Part shown: positions 59,090 to 64,000 of the stretch, in pieces | Position numbering within the stretch: the first letter of the stretch is position 1 | How the letters are laid out: each line of letters begins with the position of its first letter | NCBI GenBank assembly: GCA_034522495.1 | Contig: JAXHLG010000002.1 | Location: 1,116,001 to 1,180,000, forward strand | DNA from: JAXHLG01 sp034522495 | GTDB lineage: Bacteria > Patescibacteriota > Minisyncoccia > Moranbacterales > DUUL01 | Length of the DNA stretch: 64,000 nt | Direction of reading: 5' to 3' | Translations under genes and position numbers: made by a program | Notes under the pieces: model-generated | What the model was told of the DNA's origin: nothing | Database searches by the model: none | Seen by the model: the letters and a program-made list of their open reading frames with translations, nothing else

Positions 59090-60317
59090 CAGAAGTCAAT
59101 TCTTTCAAGCTATTTTCCACAAACCCCTCCCAGCTGTATTTTTCCGCGTCTTTTCTGGCCTTTTCTGTTTTCTCTTTTCTTTTTTTGTCTTTTTTGAGGC
59201 ATTCATAAAGCTTTTCGGCCAAATCTTCGTCGCTGCCGTTTTCAAAAATGAAAGCGTTTTGGCGGTTGGCGATTTCGCCCAGGGAGGAATTCTCAGACAC
59301 TACCGCCGGGCAACCGCTGTTGAAGGCTTCCAGAACAGGCAAGCCGAATCCCTCATAAAGCGATGGGAAGCAGAAAGCCTTGGCTTCTTGATACAAGGTC
59401 GGCAGGTCGGCCTGCTCCACAAATCCCAGCTGAATAAAATTTTCTTTCGGCGCGGAAAATTCTTGGCAAACCTGCTCTATCTCACCCGGAAGATCGGTTA
59501 TCAAAGGCACCAGGCCGGGGTTGAATTTGCCGGCAATAGCCAGCTTGGGAATCTTCATCTTTCCCGAATATTTGCGCCAAAGCATTCCATAGGCCCTAAG
59601 CAATCCCTCTACATTCTTTCGCGTGTCAAACCCGCCTACATAAAAAATATAACCACCGCTCTCCAGCTCGAAACCATTCAATACTTTTTCTTTGGTTTCT
59701 TGATCTAAACTTTTTTTGAAAACCGGATCGCAGTCAATGGGATTCACGATAATATCCTTTTCCTTGCGGCCGAAAAATTTTTGAATGTCTTTTTTGGAGC
59801 TTTCCGAAATAGTCATAACCTTATCCGCTTTTCCAATCGCTTTCTCTACTTTCTTGTAATAAAGCCTCTTGCGGGAATTGTTGATGTAGTTGGGAAAAAT
59901 TTTCCAAATGGCGTCATGCACGAGCATTATATGAGGAACGCCTTTGAAAACCGTCGGGCATTGATAAAGAGAGAGAAAAACATCGCATCCGTCTTTCTTA
60001 ACCTTTTTCGGCAATAGAAATTTCTCCCACCAAATCTTGCGGATCAAATCATCCCGATGATACGGCGGCTGAAAAACCCGCTTGTGAAAATTCTCCGGCA
60101 AATCCCAATCAATATCTTCTTCCAGATAAACAAAAAACTCAACTTCTTTGTTTGGAAATTGGAAATTGGAACTTTCTACTTTCAACTTTTGCTTGCCCCG
60201 CTTTAGCGAGGGACTTTTCACTCGAGTTTCTGCTAATTTTTGCAAAAAATTGGCAGAAACTCGCCCCATCCCCGCATCCGGCTTCCTTACAAACGACGCA
60301 TTGATACCAATTTTCAT
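59082..60317 (-). CDS. GT4 family glycosyltransferase with an in-frame palindromic insertion
   Basis: I use ATG 60317 (MKIGINASFVRKPDAGMGR), giving 411 residues, because the longer frame overlaps the coiled-coil gene. The C-terminal domain has the GT4 pattern YVGGFDTRKNVEGLLRAYG, LYQEAKAFCFPSLYEGFGLP and the ExFxxGxP turn (LEAFNSGCPAVVSE). Just after the first helix there is a stretch, RVKSPSLKRGKQKLKVESS, unlike any GT4 and encoded by repeat-like DNA. It probably adds a sugar during surface glycan assembly, next to another GT4 and an O-antigen ligase-like gene. Confidence 0.85.
   Translation of the reverse strand: MKIGINASFVRKPDAGMGRVSANFLQKLAETRVKSPSLKRGKQKLKVESSNFQFPNKEVEFFVYLEEDIDWDLPENFHKRVFQPPYHRDDLIRKIWWEKFLLPKKVKKDGCDVFLSLYQCPTVFKGVPHIMLVHDAIWKIFPNYINNSRKRLYYKKVEKAIGKADKVMTISESSKKDIQKFFGRKEKDIIVNPIDCDPVFKKSLDQETKEKVLNGFELESGGYIFYVGGFDTRKNVEGLLRAYGMLWRKYSGKMKIPKLAIAGKFNPGLVPLITDLPGEIEQVCQEFSAPKENFIQLGFVEQADLPTLYQEAKAFCFPSLYEGFGLPVLEAFNSGCPAVVSENSSLGEIANRQNAFIFENGSDEDLAEKLYECLKKDKKRKEKTEKARKDAEKYSWEGFVENSLKELTSVK
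60225..60265. repeat. Palindrome inside the glycosyltransferase coding region
   Basis: GAGTTTCTGC and GCAGAAACTC flank TAATTTTTGCAAAAAATTG on the plus strand, an almost perfect inverted repeat of about 39 bases. On the coding strand it specifies part of RVSANFLQKLAETR. Confidence 0.7.
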
Positions 60318-60362
60318 ATAAAAAAATAGATTAAAATATAATTCCCCCCCCTTCTGAGCTAT

Positions 60363-60392
60363 ACTACCATATAACGTAATATGGTAGTATCT
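60363..60392. repeat. Palindrome ACTACCATAT/ATATGGTAGT
   Basis: A ten-base inverted repeat around AACGTA. A related sequence lies at about 1887-1924 (ATTACGTTATATGGTAGT). Confidence 0.6.
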
Positions 60393-60882
60393 AAAACGCT
60401 TGCAAAGCTTGGCTAAAAAGCTCTTTGTTTTTTTCAAAAAAGGCCTGGCGCTCTTCTGATATTTGATCACTTTGAATAATAAACTCAGCATTTCTTGCAA
60501 ATCGCCTTCCATTGAGCAAGATTCTCCTGACTTGCGTCAATTTATTTTCAAATGAGTACCGGTTTGGGTTTAAATAATTTAGACTAAAATCTTTCCTGGC
60601 ATCAAAAAGCAAGATTTCCAAATTAAACAGTTTTGATTCCAAGTTGCGCAATCTTCTTGCCAGTTCTCTTTTCTCCAATTCGATGTCTTCCTCCTTAAAG
60701 TTCATCCCTTCAGAAATACTTGAAAATTCAGCGTTAACTTGATTCATATTAACTTGGGCCTTGTTTAAAAAGTTTTCTTCTTCTATTCTTATTGAAAAAA
60801 GAGTCATTACACTCAGCACCGGCAATAAAAAAACCAGGTACATTAAACGATAAATTATTTTTGCTTTTTGGATGGAGATCAT
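60391..60882 (-). CDS. Membrane-anchored coiled-coil protein
   Basis: The protein has 163 residues with one membrane helix (about 10-32) and a long coiled coil (about 35-100, KEEDIELEKRELARRLRNLE), then a mixed tail. The ATG overlaps the stop of the upstream glycosyltransferase (ATGA), so it is translationally coupled. No family was recognised. It may organise the glycan machinery at the membrane. Confidence 0.65.
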   Translation of the reverse strand: MISIQKAKIIYRLMYLVFLLPVLSVMTLFSIRIEEENFLNKAQVNMNQVNAEFSSISEGMNFKEEDIELEKRELARRLRNLESKLFNLEILLFDARKDFSLNYLNPNRYSFENKLTQVRRILLNGRRFARNAEFIIQSDQISEERQAFFEKNKELFSQALQAF

Positions 60883-62156
60883 TTTTGCTTTTTACTTTGA
60901 ACTTTACTTTGAACTTCTTGATAAATGGCACCAAGCTTTTTATAATAACTATCTTCATTGTTAATTTCATGAACCCTTTTCGCCGCTTCCTTTTGCATTT
61001 TTTCCAAGTCATACTCCTTATCAATAACTTTTTTTATCTCCTCGGCAAGCTCCTCTACAGACTCCGCGTCATAAACAATCCCGCTCTTGCCGTCTTCTAC
61101 CATTTCTTTGGTGCCTCCCCTGTCTGAAACCAAAGGAATCACGCCAAAAGCCATGGCCTCGGAAATGGAAACGGGTGAATTATCAAACCAAATGGAGGGT
61201 AAGATGTTCAGTTCGGCTTTCTTGTTCAACTCCAGCCAGCGGCTTGACCACTTCGGCTGGAATCCGGCCATTTCCACTTCTTTTTCCAAATCAAGTTCCT
61301 TGATTCTTTTTTGGAGCTCTTTTTCCTGAGGCCCTTGGCCGATAATCACCAGCTTGTAACCCTTGAGATGCTTTCTTTTCTTTAAAATACCAATTGCCTC
61401 CACTAAATTCAAGACTCCTTTTTCCGAAGAAAGTCTCCCGCTATAGAGAAAAAAATTCTTTTTGTCATAATCGGGTTGATAACTTTCAAAGTTTAAAACA
61501 TTTCTCAGCACTCTTATTTTTCCCTCCTCTATTCCAAACTCTACGCATTTCTTTTTCATAAACTCGCTGGGGGCCAAAAACAAATCTACTTTGGAATAAG
61601 ACCTGAAAATCTTGTGGTGGATATAAGCTTCCATCATAGCAACAAAGCTGACAGCCCGAGACTCTTTTAAGCATTTATTCAAAAAGCAGTGATAAAACTT
61701 CCCGCCCTTGCACCTTTGGCACACTTCTCCTTTAACAAATAGCTTGTAATTAGGACAGATCAACTTGTAATCGGAAAGCTTGAAAACAATCGGGACGCCA
61801 TGTTTTTTCAAGGTATGCAGAATGGAGGGGGTTAAATAATGATAGATGTTGTGGATATGAGCAACGTCCGGCTTTTCGGCTAAAATTAGCTCCCCTATCT
61901 TTTTTTGCGCTTCCCGGTTGTGGATGGACTTGAAAGCAAATTTAATTTTTTGCCAAAAATTTTTAGCTTCGTTTATGTCGAAATGGCTGATAAAATATTT
62001 TGAGCAACGGGTCTTATAGTTTTCCGGATCATGCATGGAGAAGATCAAGACATCTTCGTCTCTTTCTTCTAAGATCTTTTTGGTTTCAAAAAAAGCCGAG
62101 ACAGAGCCTCCTCCCCTTTTTTTAGTAAAATATTTATGCACTTGAAGTATTCTCAT
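60879..62156 (-). CDS. GT4 family glycosyltransferase
   Basis: The protein has 425 residues. The N-terminal domain opens MRILQVHKYFTKKRGGGS with the Gly-rich loop, and includes a Cys cluster CPNYKLFVKGEVCQRCKGG seen in some GT4 enzymes acting on polysaccharides. The C-terminal domain has FLYSGRLSSEKGVLNLVEAI, then LPSIWFDNSPVSISEAMAFG and GTKEMVEDGKSG. It probably transfers a hexose to a lipid-linked glycan. It is first in a three-gene operon with the coiled-coil and second GT4 genes. Confidence 0.88.
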   Translation of the reverse strand: MRILQVHKYFTKKRGGGSVSAFFETKKILEERDEDVLIFSMHDPENYKTRCSKYFISHFDINEAKNFWQKIKFAFKSIHNREAQKKIGELILAEKPDVAHIHNIYHYLTPSILHTLKKHGVPIVFKLSDYKLICPNYKLFVKGEVCQRCKGGKFYHCFLNKCLKESRAVSFVAMMEAYIHHKIFRSYSKVDLFLAPSEFMKKKCVEFGIEEGKIRVLRNVLNFESYQPDYDKKNFFLYSGRLSSEKGVLNLVEAIGILKKRKHLKGYKLVIIGQGPQEKELQKRIKELDLEKEVEMAGFQPKWSSRWLELNKKAELNILPSIWFDNSPVSISEAMAFGVIPLVSDRGGTKEMVEDGKSGIVYDAESVEELAEEIKKVIDKEYDLEKMQKEAAKRVHEINNEDSYYKKLGAIYQEVQSKVQSKKQK

Positions 62157-62257
62157 AACGAAATCTTGAAGAATATATTTCCAAAATCGGAAACTGGCTT
62201 AATTTTATTTTACAAATTATCGCATTTGGTCTATTATTTGAATAATAACACAATTAT

Positions 62258-63634
62258 ATGAATATCATCTCAAAACAACTGGCCGGGGTTCTCATGGTGG
62301 GAGGGCTGGTTTTAATTCTAGCATTAAATTTATTTTTAATCCAACCGATTAGCTTTTCCTTGATATTGATCGGGGTTTTGCTTTTGACTGTGGTTTTTCT
62401 ATATAACCCCGCTTGGGGAATTTTTTTGTTCCTACTCGCCCGTCCGGCGCTTGATAGCTTCAGCGAAACTGCCAGTATCAGACTGACCGAGCAAATCTCC
62501 CTCAACGCAGCTGCCGGAATGGGGCTTTTGGCAATTTTTCTTGCGGGCGTTTTTTTTGTCAAAAATTATTCTCAAATCAAAAGAATCCCTTTAAAAAAGT
62601 TTTGGTTTTTTTATCTAGCTGTTGTTGCTGTCAGTATAATTTTTTCTATAGAAAAAATTATCAGTTTCTACGAGCTTTTGAGATTATTAAGCATACTCTC
62701 CGTTTTCAGCCTGGCTTTTGCTGTTTCGCGAATAGAAAAAAGTTTCCGGACTATTTTTTATGCCGTCCTCGCTTCAGCAATTATACCTCTTTCGGCCGGA
62801 TTTTATCAATTTTTAACCCAGTCCGGCATCAGCCGAACCGTCGGCTTGGAGAGTCGAATCTTCGGAACCTTCTCTCACCCCAACTCCTTTGCCGCTTTTC
62901 TTTTGATTATCTTCGCCTTAAGCCTTTATTTCTTTTTTTATTATCAAAATAACAAAGAGAAAAATGAACAAGAGAAAAATAAATATGTACAATATTCTCT
63001 AATAGCTTTGTTTATTTTTTTCCTTCTTTTGGCCACCTTCAGCCGGGGCGCTTGGCTGGCATTATTGATTTTTGGCCTTATTTTAGGCATTCTCAAAAAG
63101 CCCCAAATCCTAGCCTATATTGCTGTCGGCATACTGGTGGCAATAATTGCTTTTGAGCCGATCAGGGATCGGGTTGAAGATCTTTATAATCCTCCCATCA
63201 CCGGATCCGTCTATTGGAGGCTGGAACAGTGGACCAATATGTACGCGCTTTTTCAAGAAAGACCTTTCACCGGCTACGGCGCCGGCACGGAAACCTTGGT
63301 CCATGAGAGAGCATTCGGCTTCTACGCCGGCAACCCCTATACCCACAACGATTTCCTTAAAAATGCCCTGGAAGTAGGCATCTTCGGCGCTATTTCTTAC
63401 GGCTTGCTCTTATTGGCGGTTATATGGAAACTTTTCTTCAATTTCAAAAACACAGCCAAAAAAAATACCAAAACGCTCTTTCTTGTTCTGCTGGCTCTTT
63501 TCGCGGCCGAAATCGCTTTTGGAATGAGCAGCAACATTTTGCGCAGCACCGCAGTTCAGTGGCCCCTCTGGGCCCTGATCGGCAGCGCCCTGGCAATTCC
63601 TCTGATAGAGTCAAAAAAGACTAAGGATAAATAA
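62258..63634 (+). CDS. O-antigen ligase/polymerase-like membrane protein 2
   Basis: The protein has 458 residues with about twelve membrane segments and the Wzy_C loop (RVEDLYNPPITGSVYWRLEQ, then PFTGYGAGTETLVHERAFGF and NPYTHNDFLKNALEVGIFG). The His in YTHND is the conserved residue of the family. It probably polymerises or attaches surface glycan units made by the divergent GT4 operon. It is divergent from that operon with a 101-base gap that should contain both promoters. There is no Shine-Dalgarno sequence. Confidence 0.85.
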   Translation: MNIISKQLAGVLMVGGLVLILALNLFLIQPISFSLILIGVLLLTVVFLYNPAWGIFLFLLARPALDSFSETASIRLTEQISLNAAAGMGLLAIFLAGVFFVKNYSQIKRIPLKKFWFFYLAVVAVSIIFSIEKIISFYELLRLLSILSVFSLAFAVSRIEKSFRTIFYAVLASAIIPLSAGFYQFLTQSGISRTVGLESRIFGTFSHPNSFAAFLLIIFALSLYFFFYYQNNKEKNEQEKNKYVQYSLIALFIFFLLLATFSRGAWLALLIFGLILGILKKPQILAYIAVGILVAIIAFEPIRDRVEDLYNPPITGSVYWRLEQWTNMYALFQERPFTGYGAGTETLVHERAFGFYAGNPYTHNDFLKNALEVGIFGAISYGLLLLAVIWKLFFNFKNTAKKNTKTLFLVLLALFAAEIAFGMSSNILRSTAVQWPLWALIGSALAIPLIESKKTKDK

Positions 63635-63654
63635 AATCAAAGCCGAAAAGTTAA

Positions 63655-63696
63655 CCTGAAGTCCGACTTCTGCATCCGCAGAAGTCGAACTTCAGG
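63655..63696. repeat. Palindrome family G, copy G4
   Basis: CCTGAAGTCCGACTTCTG, loop CATCCG and a mirrored right arm, then TTTTCCCCCAAAATAACTAA. Confidence 0.75.
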
Positions 63697-63746
63697 TTTT
63701 CCCCCAAAATAACTAATTTGGCAAAACTGCGTAACATAAGTTATCT

Positions 63747-63790
63747 AAAATAAAAAAGACCGGGAATGCTCGGCTGAGCTCCCGGTCTGA
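63747..63790 (-). terminator. Terminator of the truncated minus-strand gene
   Basis: AGACCGGGA and TCCCGGTCT form the stem; on the minus strand a T run follows. Confidence 0.8.
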
Positions 63791-63811
63791 GATAATCTAC
63801 CAATGAAGACT

Positions 63812-64000
63812 TTATTTAAAAACGAAAACCCCCTCCGTGTCGAAATCACCACTGGTTTCAAAGCTCTCCTTCCAAAGAATGAAATTTCCCTGTTTATTGC
63901 CCCAGAGCTGATCCAGCTTGGATCCCGTGGCAGGTGAGCTTCTCTTTACTGAATCGTAAGAGCACATTTTATTTCCTGACCTCTTGACTACCTTCCATTT
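63812..64000 (-). CDS. Hypothetical protein, C-terminal 62 residues (cut by window edge)
   Basis: The frame is open from the right edge to a stop at 63812. The visible end, QLWGNKQGNFILWKESFETS followed by GDFDTEGVFVFK, is aromatic and Gly-rich, as in extracellular or beta-rich proteins. The terminator directly after supports a real gene. Nothing more can be said from this part. Confidence 0.6.
   Translation of the reverse strand, partial: KWKVVKRSGNKMCSYDSVKRSSPATGSKLDQLWGNKQGNFILWKESFETSGDFDTEGVFVFK

Overview
This 64 kb window looks like the chromosome of a candidate-phyla bacterium, most likely a Patescibacteria/Parcubacteria-type (CPR) lineage. The main evidence is the gene set: a nucleoside diphosphate kinase with two insertions, a hypothetical protein of a type I associate with CPR genomes (9408-10277), a PilM/N/O cluster without an outer-membrane secretin in view, GtrA, TrmB-type, L,D-transpeptidase and ZIP genes. 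Housekeeping starts (dnaX, typA, glyS, secA, greA, ndk) are preceded by AT-rich leaders without a Shine-Dalgarno sequence. The taxonomic call is an inference. No rRNA gene is in the window to test it.

Layout. 1-1.4 kb: tail of an IS30-type transposase and an M16 peptidase. 2.0-7.5 kb: a minus-strand operon for an RND/MMPL exporter, a LolA-like periplasmic protein and a beta-barrel protein ending in Phe, which is a diderm-type envelope module, with a Nudix gene after it. 8-13 kb: TrmB regulator, CPR-type hypothetical, GtrA, a small membrane protein and dnaX. 13.2-17.8 kb: tRNA-Gln, a repeat lipoprotein, an ATP-grasp enzyme, a DUF3141 PHA-synthase-like hydrolase and a small orphan. 17.8-28.5 kb: typA, two double-propeller GH130 proteins, a VTT membrane protein, an amidase, and glyS with a complete-looking glycine T-box riboswitch. 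28.7-33 kb: type IV pilus genes. 33.3-39.3 kb: greA, ndk, a ComEC-like metallo-beta-lactamase and secA. 39.4-48.2 kb: L,D-transpeptidase, flavodoxin, a MacB-like ABC pair, surface proteins and a ZIP transporter. 48.6-51.2 kb: LAGLIDADG gene, tRNA-Asp and two orphan genes lying behind duplicated copies of the tRNA 3' end. 51.9-58 kb: cyclophilin, a CsoR/CstR-like repressor with a visible operator, a frameshifted membrane protein, an O-antigen ligase-like protein and a transposase. 58.3-64 kb: peroxiredoxin and a glycan cluster.

Two gene classes can be separated by eye. Core genes have no Shine-Dalgarno sequence. About ten accessory genes (RND operon, DUF3141, repeat lipoprotein, L,D-transpeptidase, tRNA-linked orphans) have strong AAGGAGG-type sites and often well-spaced sigma-70 promoters and sharp terminators. 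I read the second class as probably acquired.

Intergenic DNA is crowded with short repeats. Three MITE-like families (A about 160-180 bp, B about 200-210 bp with 6-7 bp target duplications, C about 145-240 bp always 21-82 bp upstream of a start codon), one longer repeat (D) and several long perfect palindromes (E, F, G) recur across the window. The most notable single items are the glycine T-box, the diderm-like export operon, the tRNA-Asp cassette duplication and the promoter-proximal family C elements.
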